A DNA stretch of 40,106 nucleotides, taken from Fusibacillus kribbianus. Its GTDB lineage: Bacteria; Bacillota; Clostridia; Lachnospirales; Lachnospiraceae. Every line of letters begins with the position of its first letter. Within the stretch, counting starts at the first letter, position 1. The DNA lies in assembly GCF_030053595.1 (NCBI RefSeq), contig NZ_JASGBQ010000027.1:1-40106 (forward strand), in the 5' to 3' direction. The notes under the pieces are model-generated. The model did no database searches. It was not told the origin of the DNA and was given only the letters and a program-made list of their open reading frames with translations. The position numbers and the translations under genes are program-made. This document shows, one piece after another, positions 7,806 to 16,617 of this stretch.

Positions 7806-10800
7806 ATGGAACTAATTAACAATACGACAAAAAGATTAAGAGATGATTTGGCAGAAGAGATAAAACCAGGCAGCAAGTTGTCAATTGCAGCGGCATGCTT
7901 TTCTATTTATGCGTTTCAAGAATTAAAGAAGGAACTTCAGAGTATAAGTGAATTGCGTTTTATTTTCACGTCTCCAACCTTTACAACTGAGAAATCAAAA
8001 AAGGAAAGTAGAGAATTTTACATTCCACGATTGAACAGAGAGCGCAGTCTTTATGGAACGGAATTTGAGGTAAAGCTTAGAAATGAATTGACTCAGAAGG
8101 CGATTGCAAAAGAATGTGCAGAGTGGATTCGCAAGAAAGTCAAATTTAAGTCTAATGTAACAAATGAAAATATGATGGGCTTTATTAATCTGGATGACAA
8201 GAATTACATGCCTGTTAGTGGATTTACTACTGTTGACCTGGGATGTGAGCGTGGAAACAACGCATACAATATGGTTCAAAAAACGGAAGCACCCTTTTCC
8301 GCTGCGTACATGGAACTGTTTGAAAGCCTTTGGAATGACAATGTGAAATTGCAGGAAGTCACTGATGAAGTCATTGAGAACATTACTGCGGCTTATAACG
8401 AGAACTCTCCTGATTTTATTTATTTTGTAACTCTGTACAACATCTTTAATGAGTTCCTGGAAGATGTGTCGGAAGATAATCTTCCTAATGAAGCAACTGG
8501 GTTTAAGGAAAGTAAAATCTGGTCAATGCTTTATAATTTCCAGAAAGATGCTGTCCTTGCAATTATCAGTAAGCTAGAAAAATATAACGGTTGTATTCTG
8601 GCTGATAGTGTTGGTCTCGGGAAGACATTCACTGCACTGGCTGTAATTAAATACTATGAGAACAGGAATAAGTCTGTTCTTGTTTTATGCCCGAAGAAGC
8701 TGACCAACAACTGGAATACATATAAAGATAACTATGTGAATAACCCTATTGCAGTAGACCGACTGCGTTATGATGTTCTTTATCATACAGATTTGAATCG
8801 TACTCACGGCAAGTCCAATGGTCTGGATTTGGACAGATTAAATTGGAGCAATTACGACTTGGTTGTAATTGATGAATCCCACAACTTCCGTAATGGCGGA
8901 AAGTTGTCGGGTGAGGATAACGAAAAAGAAAATCGTTATCTGAAATTGCTGAATAAAGTTATCCGCAAAGGTGTTAAGACAAAGGTTTTAATGTTGTCTG
9001 CAACACCTGTTAATAATCGTTTCAATGACTTAAAGAACCAGCTGGCACTTGCTTATGAAGGCAACACCGATTTGATAGATGATAAGTTGAACACCACTCG
9101 TAGCATTGATGACATTTTCAAGAGCGCACAGAGAGCGTTCAATACATGGAGTAAATGGGAACCTGCTGATAGAACTACAGAAAATCTGCTTCGGATGTTG
9201 GACTTTGACTTCTTTGAGGTTCTTGATTCCGTAACGATTGCTCGTTCCCGTAAGCATATTCAGAAGTATTACGATACAACGGAAATTGGTACTTTCCCAA
9301 CCAGGTTAAAGCCGATTTCTTTGAGACCACCGCTTACTAATCTAAAGGAAGCAATTAACTATAACGAAATCTTTGAACAGCTTATGCAGCTGTCTTTGAC
9401 AATTTATACTCCTACCCATTTTATTCTTCCGAGTAAAATGGAGAAGTACGCTGAATTGTATGAGGACAACAAAGTGAATGTTGGATTTACTCAGGCGAAC
9501 CGAGAACAAGGTATTCGTCGTTTGACTGCAATCAATCTGATGAAACGAATGGAAAGTTCCGTGTATTCTTTCAATCTGACATTAAAGCGCATACAGGGAT
9601 TGATTGACTCGACAATTCACAGCATTGATGCTTACGACAAGACATCCTCTGTGAAGCTCGAACTGACTGACATTTCTGATATTGACGAGTTTGATGCAGA
9701 AGATCAGAACGGCGAAGAACTATTCACTTTCGGCAAAAAAGTAAAAATCGAAATTGGAGATATGGATTATAAGTCATGGAGAGACAGTCTTGTAAAAGAC
9801 CGTGATATACTGGAACTTCTCACTTTAATGGTTGGTGACATTACTCCGGAATATGACTGCAAGCTCCAGGAACTGTTCCGAGTTATCAAAGATAAGTTGG
9901 AGCATCCGATCAATGAGGGCAACAAGAAAATTATCATCTTCACAGCCTTTGCTGATACGGCTGGTTATCTCTATGACAACGTAAGCAAGTTCGTGAAAGA
10001 AAATTTTGAATTGAACACGGCAATGGTTTCCGGTTCCGTTGATGGACGCACGACTGTTCCGAAATTGCATAGCGATTTGAATACGGTGCTGACTTGTTTT
10101 TCACCTATTTCCAAGGACAAACATCTACTGATGCCAGGAGATAAAACAGAGATTGATTTACTGATTGCAACGGACTGTATCTCTGAAGGTCAGAACTTGC
10201 AGGACTGTGATTATCTGATCAACTACGATATTCATTGGAATCCTGTTCGTATCATTCAGCGTTTTGGTCGTATCGACCGTATTGGTAGTAAGAATGCTTA
10301 TATTCAGCTTGTAAATTTCTGGCCGGATGTAACACTCGACGAGTATATTGACCTGAAAGCAAAGGTTGAGACTCGTATGAAAATCGTTGATATGACAGCT
10401 ACCGGTGATGACAACCTTCTGAGCGAAGAAGAAAAGACTGACCTCGAATATCGTAAAGCACAGTTGAAACGCTTGCAGGAAGAAGTCGTTGATATTGAAG
10501 ATATGTCCACCGGCATTTCCATTATGGACTTGGGATTGAACGAGTTCCGCCTGGATTTGCTTGAGTATATCAAGTATCATCCTGACATCGAAAAAACTCC
10601 GTTTGGACTCCATTCTGTAGCGGCAGCTTCGGAAGATATGCCTGCGGGTGTCATCTATGTTTTGAAAAACCGTTCCAATAGCGTGAACATTGATAATCAG
10701 AACAGACTGCATCCGTTCTACATGGTTTACATTAGCAAGGATGGCGAAGTGATTTGCGATCATCTTTCCCCGAAGCAGATGCTTGATAAGATGCGTTTCC

Positions 10801-11042
10801 TCTGTAAAGGAAAGACCGAGCCTATTCCGGAACTGTATCGTCAGTTCAATAAGGAAACTCATGACGGTCGCAATATGTCTGAGTTCTCCAGACTGCTTGG
10901 CGATGCGATTTCCTCCATCATTGAGGTCAAAGAAGAAAGTGATATTGATAGCTTCTTAGGCGGCGGTCAGATCAGTTTCCTCACAAATGATATAAAAGGG
11001 TTGGACGACTTTGAACTGATTTGTTTCCTGGTTGTCCGATAA
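7806..11042 (+). CDS. SNF2-type helicase with PLD-like N-terminal region (defence operon)
   Basis: A 1078-aa superfamily 2 helicase. Residues about 10-150 resemble the PLD-like domain that precedes many defence helicases (SKLSIAAACFSIYAF, then RFIFTSPTF), but I see no intact HxK motif, so nuclease activity there is doubtful. Helicase motifs: Walker A DSVGLGKT (267-274), DESH (356-359), SATP (398-401), and motif V/VI with ATDCISEGQNLQ and QRFGRIDRIG (R819-G827). The QxxGRxxRxG motif with WNP before it is SNF2-like. ATG at 7806 follows AAAGGAG at 8-bp spacing; a TTG further upstream lacks a ribosome site. DUF4391, an RloC-like ATPase and Type III Mod/Res follow, so it is probably a translocase of a composite restriction system. 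Confidence 0.88.
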   Translation: MELINNTTKRLRDDLAEEIKPGSKLSIAAACFSIYAFQELKKELQSISELRFIFTSPTFTTEKSKKESREFYIPRLNRERSLYGTEFEVKLRNELTQKAIAKECAEWIRKKVKFKSNVTNENMMGFINLDDKNYMPVSGFTTVDLGCERGNNAYNMVQKTEAPFSAAYMELFESLWNDNVKLQEVTDEVIENITAAYNENSPDFIYFVTLYNIFNEFLEDVSEDNLPNEATGFKESKIWSMLYNFQKDAVLAIISKLEKYNGCILADSVGLGKTFTALAVIKYYENRNKSVLVLCPKKLTNNWNTYKDNYVNNPIAVDRLRYDVLYHTDLNRTHGKSNGLDLDRLNWSNYDLVVIDESHNFRNGGKLSGEDNEKENRYLKLLNKVIRKGVKTKVLMLSATPVNNRFNDLKNQLALAYEGNTDLIDDKLNTTRSIDDIFKSAQRAFNTWSKWEPADRTTENLLRMLDFDFFEVLDSVTIARSRKHIQKYYDTTEIGTFPTRLKPISLRPPLTNLKEAINYNEIFEQLMQLSLTIYTPTHFILPSKMEKYAELYEDNKVNVGFTQANREQGIRRLTAINLMKRMESSVYSFNLTLKRIQGLIDSTIHSIDAYDKTSSVKLELTDISDIDEFDAEDQNGEELFTFGKKVKIEIGDMDYKSWRDSLVKDRDILELLTLMVGDITPEYDCKLQELFRVIKDKLEHPINEGNKKIIIFTAFADTAGYLYDNVSKFVKENFELNTAMVSGSVDGRTTVPKLHSDLNTVLTCFSPISKDKHLLMPGDKTEIDLLIATDCISEGQNLQDCDYLINYDIHWNPVRIIQRFGRIDRIGSKNAYIQLVNFWPDVTLDEYIDLKAKVETRMKIVDMTATGDDNLLSEEEKTDLEYRKAQLKRLQEEVVDIEDMSTGISIMDLGLNEFRLDLLEYIKYHPDIEKTPFGLHSVAAASEDMPAGVIYVLKNRSNSVNIDNQNRLHPFYMVYISKDGEVICDHLSPKQMLDKMRFLCKGKTEPIPELYRQFNKETHDGRNMSEFSRLLGDAISSIIEVKEESDIDSFLGGGQISFLTNDIKGLDDFELICFLVVR

Positions 11043-11063
11043 CATAGAAAGCGAGGTGGGATA

Positions 11064-11672
11064 ATGCTTGGTTTGCCAAAAGCAACAGAACTGAATAAGC
11101 AGCTTCCCAAGAATGCGATTTATGCGAAGTTCCAGATGAACACCGCAGAGAAAGCAAAAATAGATGCTGATATTTCGAGGATCACCATTGTCAATGAGGT
11201 ATCCTCTGCAAAAGTAAATATTGCAGACGGTGAGCAGGTCAAATCTTTCTTCGTCCTTATGGTTGCTTTGAAAAAGAAAGACTTTGATGACAAGACCATT
11301 ATTACCATTTCAAAACTAATCCCACAGAATATGTTGCTTGTGCTTGAGTGTGGTGGAGAAGCAAAACTCGCCACCTACCACACCAAGCTGATGCAGACGG
11401 ATTGGAAATGTAAAGAAGATATTTCCATAGAACTGAAAGGATTGAACATGGATGCCGTTTGGGAGAACATCATCGTTCAGATCGGCGGCATTACCATAGA
11501 ACAGGGCAACACCCTGGATGAACAGATTGCGGTCGACGAACAGAGAATGAAGATTCAAAAGGAAATCGACCGCTTGACTAAAGCTGCGAAGAATGAAAAG
11601 CAACCGAAGAAAAAGTTTGAGCTGGCACAAAAAATCAACAGACTCAAGCTGGAAATGGAGAAATCTGAATGA
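11064..11672 (+). CDS. DUF4391 family protein
   Basis: A 202-aa protein I recognise as DUF4391 from its opening LGLPKATELNKQLPKNAIYAKF, the core IIVQIGG and the C-terminal basic coiled coil. The biochemical role of this family is not known. It is regularly found beside SNF2-like helicases and Type III or adenine methyltransferases, which fits its position here. ATG at 11064 follows GAGGTGGG. Its stop overlaps the ATG of the next gene (ATGA overlap), implying translational coupling and stoichiometric production with the ATPase. The N-terminal 130 residues look like a mixed alpha/beta domain; no catalytic signature is evident to me. Confidence 0.85.
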   Translation: MLGLPKATELNKQLPKNAIYAKFQMNTAEKAKIDADISRITIVNEVSSAKVNIADGEQVKSFFVLMVALKKKDFDDKTIITISKLIPQNMLLVLECGGEAKLATYHTKLMQTDWKCKEDISIELKGLNMDAVWENIIVQIGGITIEQGNTLDEQIAVDEQRMKIQKEIDRLTKAAKNEKQPKKKFELAQKINRLKLEMEKSE

Positions 11673-13900
11673 TACGAAAAATCAAATTAGACAAGATACC
11701 TCCATATATTGGCTGTGCGCAAGTCATTGAACCGAAGAAGGTCAATTTTATATTTGGCCTGAATGGAAGTGGAAAGACAACAATAAGTCGCTTCTTGCGC
11801 TGTCACAATAATCCGGAATACCATGACTGTATGTTGGAATGGAGCGGAAATCCATTAAGCTGTTCTGTATATAATCGAGATTTTGTACAGGACAATTTTA
11901 GCGAGTCATCAATTCCGGGTATTTTTACATTGGGGGAAGAAAACATTGAAACCCAGCGAAGAATAGATGCGCTCAACGGAGAAATTAGTGCTCTCCAAGA
12001 AAGAAAAAAAAGCTTAAAAGAGACCATTGATGGTTCTGACTCAGCATTAGGTCTAAAACAGAAGCTGACCTCACTCGAAAACTCATATAATGACAAGTTT
12101 TGGAGTGTTAAACAACGATTGGATCACGATGATAGCCCTCTTAAACTGGCTATATCTGGGGTAAGAGGCAATAAGGAGACTTTTAAGACGACCCTATTGG
12201 CGCAGAACACTAAAAATCAAGCGGAACTACAGCCCAAGGATGAACTGGAAACACTGTGTTCTCAACTGTTTGGTACCGTTGTAGAACGTGTCGATTCTAT
12301 TCCCACAGTTTCCTTTGAACGGCTGCTTGCGCAGGAATCATCAGACATACTTCAGAAGGTTATTGTCGGAAAAGAAGATGTTGATATAGCCGGACTTATA
12401 AAAAAATTGGGAAATGATACTTGGTTCAGGCAAGGTGTTTCATATATTGAGCATAGTGAAGGGAAATGCCCGTTCTGCCAAAGAGAACTTGAAGCGAGTT
12501 TTTCTGAAAAGGTGGCTGAGTATTTTGATGAAACATACCTGCGAGAAATTCAAGCTATAACTGATTTGCAAAATAGTTATAATCGTGAATCCAATACTGT
12601 TATTTCTCAAGTGAGTGCGTTACTTGTCAACCCTACAGAGTTTTTGGGTAAGCCCGATTTAGAAGCAGCGTTACAGCAACTTAGAGCAATCATCGAGACA
12701 AATTCTGCACGGATAAAAGCCAAAAAGGAGTCCCCTAATATTGTGATACATCTTGAAACGGTGAATGAGGTCGCTTCGGCAATCGGAGATATTATTTCAA
12801 AAGCTAATTGTGCTATTGCAACACACAATACTCGAATTGCGAACATTCGCAATGAAAGAGCAGCACTTACCAACAAGGTATGGAGGTATATCCTAAATGA
12901 GCTTGCATCAGATATAGAAGCTTATCTTTCTGAAAAGAACGGGCTTAATACAAGTCTGGTAGCCGCTGATGGTGAAATGGGATGTATTGAAAGAAGCATA
13001 ACTGAAAAAACGGCAGAGCGTAGGCAGTATGAGCAGCAACTTACGAGTGTCGTTCCTACAGCAAATGGAATCAATGAGTTACTTAGAAACTATGGCTTTA
13101 CAGGATTTTCGCTAAAAGTTGATGATTCACAGCACAATTACCAGTTCATTCGTGAATCCGGTGAGCCGGCCTTTGAGTCTTTAAGTGAGGGTGAACGAAA
13201 CTTCGTTACGTTTTTGTATTTCATGTACTCGCTCAAAGGGAACATAGATGCAAGCGGTCACAATGATGATAAGGTTGTGGTGGTAGACGACCCGGTATCG
13301 AGTCTGGATAACGATGTATTATTCCTTGTCAGCTCTTTGTTGCGTGATTTATTTGCAGGTATATACGCTGGTTCGGCAGCAATAAAGCAAATATTCATAC
13401 TCTCACACAATCTCTATTTTTTCAAAGAGGTTTCGTATGATAAGGGCTTGAAAAAGTCCATGACAGGATATTGGATGATTCGAAAGTCAAGCAATGTATC
13501 AGAGATTATTGCATACATCACGAATCCTATAAGTTCAACATATGAAATGCTATGGGACGAAATACGAAACGCAAGCATTGCTCCCGAAAATCATAATACT
13601 GCGGTTCTGGCAAATACAATGCGCAGGATATTGGAGCATTATTTCAAGCTATTAGGTGGAATGGATCTCAATACATTTCATCTGCAATTTCCAGACGGAG
13701 AACGACAAGTGTTCAAATCCTTAATTTCCTGGTCAAATTCAGGTTCGCATTCTGCTTTTGACGATTTTTCAGCAACTCCCAATATGTTTGATGTGGAAAA
13801 GCACTTAATGGTATTTAAGGAATTGTTCTCTAAGGCCGGACACACAGCGCATTACAATATGATGATGAGAATCAATACGGAGGAAGAAACAAATGGATAA
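11669..13900 (+). CDS. RloC/PrrC-like ABC ATPase with zinc hook and putative anticodon-nuclease C-terminus (743 aa)
   Basis: An AAA_13-type ABC/SMC-like ATPase. Walker A is GLNGSGKT (30-37), followed by a coiled coil with CPFC (C267-C270), matching the zinc hook of RloC. A second coiled coil leads to the signature LSEGER (505-510), Walker B KVVVVDDP (535-542) and D-loop SSLD (544-547). The C-terminal 140 residues hold R652, E656 and H694, spaced much like the Arg-Glu-His catalytic triad of PrrC anticodon nuclease. PrrC is kept silent by a partner restriction enzyme and released when phage inhibits it; RloC responds to DNA damage. This protein sits inside a restriction operon, so a second-line tRNA-cleaving guard is plausible. 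The nuclease assignment is inference. It overlaps mod by 8 bp. Confidence 0.82.
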   Translation: MIRKIKLDKIPPYIGCAQVIEPKKVNFIFGLNGSGKTTISRFLRCHNNPEYHDCMLEWSGNPLSCSVYNRDFVQDNFSESSIPGIFTLGEENIETQRRIDALNGEISALQERKKSLKETIDGSDSALGLKQKLTSLENSYNDKFWSVKQRLDHDDSPLKLAISGVRGNKETFKTTLLAQNTKNQAELQPKDELETLCSQLFGTVVERVDSIPTVSFERLLAQESSDILQKVIVGKEDVDIAGLIKKLGNDTWFRQGVSYIEHSEGKCPFCQRELEASFSEKVAEYFDETYLREIQAITDLQNSYNRESNTVISQVSALLVNPTEFLGKPDLEAALQQLRAIIETNSARIKAKKESPNIVIHLETVNEVASAIGDIISKANCAIATHNTRIANIRNERAALTNKVWRYILNELASDIEAYLSEKNGLNTSLVAADGEMGCIERSITEKTAERRQYEQQLTSVVPTANGINELLRNYGFTGFSLKVDDSQHNYQFIRESGEPAFESLSEGERNFVTFLYFMYSLKGNIDASGHNDDKVVVVDDPVSSLDNDVLFLVSSLLRDLFAGIYAGSAAIKQIFILSHNLYFFKEVSYDKGLKKSMTGYWMIRKSSNVSEIIAYITNPISSTYEMLWDEIRNASIAPENHNTAVLANTMRRILEHYFKLLGGMDLNTFHLQFPDGERQVFKSLISWSNSGSHSAFDDFSATPNMFDVEKHLMVFKELFSKAGHTAHYNMMMRINTEEETNG

Positions 13901-15893
13901 ATTGAAGATGCACACCCCTAACAGGGCTGATGATAATTTCAAGAAACTCGCAGCATTGTTCCCGAATGCTGTTACTGAAACGATCAATGAGAACGGCGAA
14001 GTGGTACGTGCGATTGATAAGGATGTTCTGATGCAGGAAATTTCCTGCACAGTAGTTGAGGGCAAAGAGGAACGCTATCAGTTCACTTGGCCTGACAAAA
14101 AGAAGTCTATGCTTCTTGCAAATGCACCTATTTCAAAAACGCTGCGTCCTTGTCGTGAGGAAAGTGTTGATTTTGACAGCACCGAAAACCTTTATATTGA
14201 AGGCGATAATCTGGAAGTTTTGAAACTCCTACAAGAGACGTATCTTGGCAAAGTGAAAATGATTTACATAGATCCTCCATACAACACCGGTAGCGATTTT
14301 GTTTATGAGGATGATTTTGCTCAAAGTGCGAGCGAATATCTTGCAAATAGTGGACAGTTTGATGCAGAAGGAAACAGACTGGTACAGAACACGGATACAA
14401 ATGGGCGTTTTCATTCGGATTGGCTTAACATGATTTATCCAAGATTGAAACTCGCTAAAGATCTGTTGACCGATGATGGTGTGATATTTATTGCCATTGA
14501 CGATAATGAAAACATCAATATGGCAAAAGTATGTAGTGATGTGTTTGGAGAATCTAATTTTGTTGGTTGTCTAATTATTCAAACTGCAACAGATAATAAT
14601 CCGAGACAAATTAACACCGAGCATGAGTATGTTTTGTGTTATGCGAAAAATAGTGTTCTTCTTGAAAGTTGGCAGGCAGAAAGTGAGAAAGCGCAGCTGA
14701 TTATGGATAAGTACAAAGAGTTGAAAGCAACTTTCGGCTCGAATTTGAGTGTTATCCAGGACGAACTGCGCAAATGGATCAAGAAAAATGCAGATGCACT
14801 TAAGGGTGTTACGCATTATGATAACGTCGATGAAAAAGGTGTATTCCATGACGGTGATATTGCGAACACGGTTTTTGGCGGTTACAACTATGAGATTATG
14901 CATCCAGTAACAGGTAAGCCTTGCAAAGTTCCTGATAAGGGATTTAGATTTGCAGAAAAGACCATGCGTGAGATGATTGCTGCAGGCGACATCATGTTTG
15001 GTGCTGACGAGACAACGCTGATTAAACCGAAAAAGCGTCTGGAAAATGCAAAAGACGTTCTTCGTTCTGTAATTTACGAAGATGGTCGTGCTTCAACCAA
15101 ACAGTTTGAAAGCCTTATGGCAAGAGATATTTTCCAGAATCCTAAATCTCCAATGATTATTGAAAGGCTCATCAATTTTATTGTAAAGCCTGGAGATATT
15201 GTGATGGACTTCTTCTCCGGAAGTGCAACTACCGCAGAAGCAGTTATGCGGTTAAATGCCAAATATCCTGATAAGAAGATTCGTTTCATTATGGTGCAAT
15301 TACCTGAAGATTTGGACGAGTCTATTTCAAAGGCGGATAGTCGTGCTAAAAAGATACTCCAGAACGCAGTGAAGTTCTTGGATTCTATAAATAAGAAGCA
15401 TACTATCTGTGAAATTGGTAAAGAGCGCTTACGCCGTGCAGGTGCAAAAATCAAATCCGACAACGGACTTACTGATGATGAATTGGATGTTGGTTTCCGT
15501 GTCCTGAAATGTGACACATCCAATATGAAGGATGTTTATTACAGTCCTGCTGAGTACGAAATGGACTTGTTCGACTTTATGACTGATAATATTAAGGAAG
15601 ATAGAACTTCTGAGGACTTGCTGTTCCAGGTTATGCTTGATCTTGGCGTTGAACTTTCCAGCAAGATTGAGGAAACGGTCATCGCCGGCAAGAAAGTATT
15701 TAATGTTGCCGATGGCTTCCTGATTGCCTGCTTTGATGCGGATGTGACTGACGAGACCATCAAGGCTATTGCTCAGAAGCAGCCTTATTATTTCGTGATG
15801 CGTGATAGTTCTTTGGCAAATGATAGTGTCGCTACGAACTTTGAGCAAATTTTTGCTACATACAGTCCTGACACAGTAAGGAAGGTGCTGTAA
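13893..15893 (+). CDS. mod: Type III restriction-modification DNA methyltransferase (Mod)
   Basis: A 666-aa beta-class adenine methyltransferase, the usual length for Type III Mod. The catalytic motif DPPY (D127-Y130, in YIDPPYNTGSDF) precedes the AdoMet-binding motif DFFSGSATT (439-447), the order expected of the beta class. The region between, about residues 190-400, should hold the target recognition domain, and the C-terminal third is the part that contacts Res in this family. It reads and methylates one strand of a short asymmetric site, protecting self DNA. Its start overlaps the ATPase gene and its stop overlaps the next start by 1 bp. The recognition site cannot be predicted from sequence here. 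Confidence 0.92.
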   Translation: MDKLKMHTPNRADDNFKKLAALFPNAVTETINENGEVVRAIDKDVLMQEISCTVVEGKEERYQFTWPDKKKSMLLANAPISKTLRPCREESVDFDSTENLYIEGDNLEVLKLLQETYLGKVKMIYIDPPYNTGSDFVYEDDFAQSASEYLANSGQFDAEGNRLVQNTDTNGRFHSDWLNMIYPRLKLAKDLLTDDGVIFIAIDDNENINMAKVCSDVFGESNFVGCLIIQTATDNNPRQINTEHEYVLCYAKNSVLLESWQAESEKAQLIMDKYKELKATFGSNLSVIQDELRKWIKKNADALKGVTHYDNVDEKGVFHDGDIANTVFGGYNYEIMHPVTGKPCKVPDKGFRFAEKTMREMIAAGDIMFGADETTLIKPKKRLENAKDVLRSVIYEDGRASTKQFESLMARDIFQNPKSPMIIERLINFIVKPGDIVMDFFSGSATTAEAVMRLNAKYPDKKIRFIMVQLPEDLDESISKADSRAKKILQNAVKFLDSINKKHTICEIGKERLRRAGAKIKSDNGLTDDELDVGFRVLKCDTSNMKDVYYSPAEYEMDLFDFMTDNIKEDRTSEDLLFQVMLDLGVELSSKIEETVIAGKKVFNVADGFLIACFDADVTDETIKAIAQKQPYYFVMRDSSLANDSVATNFEQIFATYSPDTVRKVL

Positions 15894-16606
15894 TGGGGGT
15901 AGATTTATTCGAGAGCAAAGATGCTTGGAAAAAAATAGATACAAAGGCTTTGATGGATATTATTCCAAACTACTTTGAATTTACAGGGGATATTGAAAAG
16001 TCAGCATATCTGAATTGGCGCTTTAATTTTATTCGTGATACCGAATGCCAGTTTTATGAGATGGGAAAAGCTTATTTTGAAACAGCAATACATCTTATTG
16101 ATGAATGCATAAAAGATAACAGCGATAAGAAAGCAGATATCTGGATTTTTCCTATTTTGTTCAATGTCGTACATGGCACGGAGATATATCTTAAAGGCTT
16201 TAATTCGCAAATTCGGATATTAGAAAAGATTGAAAAACAAGAATATCAGGAAAGTCGGATTGAGGGAAAGCATAACATTCTGCAACTGTGTCAAACAGCA
16301 ATAAGTTTAATCCGATTGAGTTCGCACAAAGATTTGCTTCCAGAGTTCGAGTTTGTAAAGAGCTTTATTGATATTCTCTATGCCAACACAAACGATATGA
16401 CTTTCGCTCGGTATCCTGTGGATAGCGGCAAACAACCGCATTTTTATGTTCAAAAGACAGAAAATATCACAATCGATCTTGATGTTTTGAGAATATGGGT
16501 TTGTAAGGTTTTTGAAATTCTCGATGGTTGCACCGGATTTGTCGATTTTCAAATAGACCAGATAAAAGAATGGCTTTATGAAATGCAACAAGAATACGGT
16601 GAGTAA
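15893..16606 (+). CDS. Unknown alpha-helical protein inserted between mod and res, possibly HEPN-like (237 aa)
   Basis: I do not recognise a named family. The protein is predicted to be nearly all helical. The stretch HGTEIYLKGFN followed about 30 residues later by GKHNILQLCQ resembles the layout of HEPN proteins (helix ending in a long-chain partner, then a GH-x-L helix), and FARYPVD later also fits. A clear Rx4-6H catalytic motif is not obvious, so an inactive or binding HEPN is as likely as an RNase. Its start shares the TAATG junction with mod. The gene is bracketed by near-identical junction sequences (see findings), which suggests a later insertion into a mod-res pair. It might be an immunity, inhibitor or toxin partner of the operon. 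Confidence 0.6.
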   Translation: MGVDLFESKDAWKKIDTKALMDIIPNYFEFTGDIEKSAYLNWRFNFIRDTECQFYEMGKAYFETAIHLIDECIKDNSDKKADIWIFPILFNVVHGTEIYLKGFNSQIRILEKIEKQEYQESRIEGKHNILQLCQTAISLIRLSSHKDLLPEFEFVKSFIDILYANTNDMTFARYPVDSGKQPHFYVQKTENITIDLDVLRIWVCKVFEILDGCTGFVDFQIDQIKEWLYEMQQEYGE

Positions 16607-16617
16607 GGAGTGCTGTA

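Noticed and set aside
10158-10862. Open frame of 234 codons on the minus strand
   Set aside because: Lies within the helicase gene over its conserved motifs V and VI; no start signal or recognisable protein.
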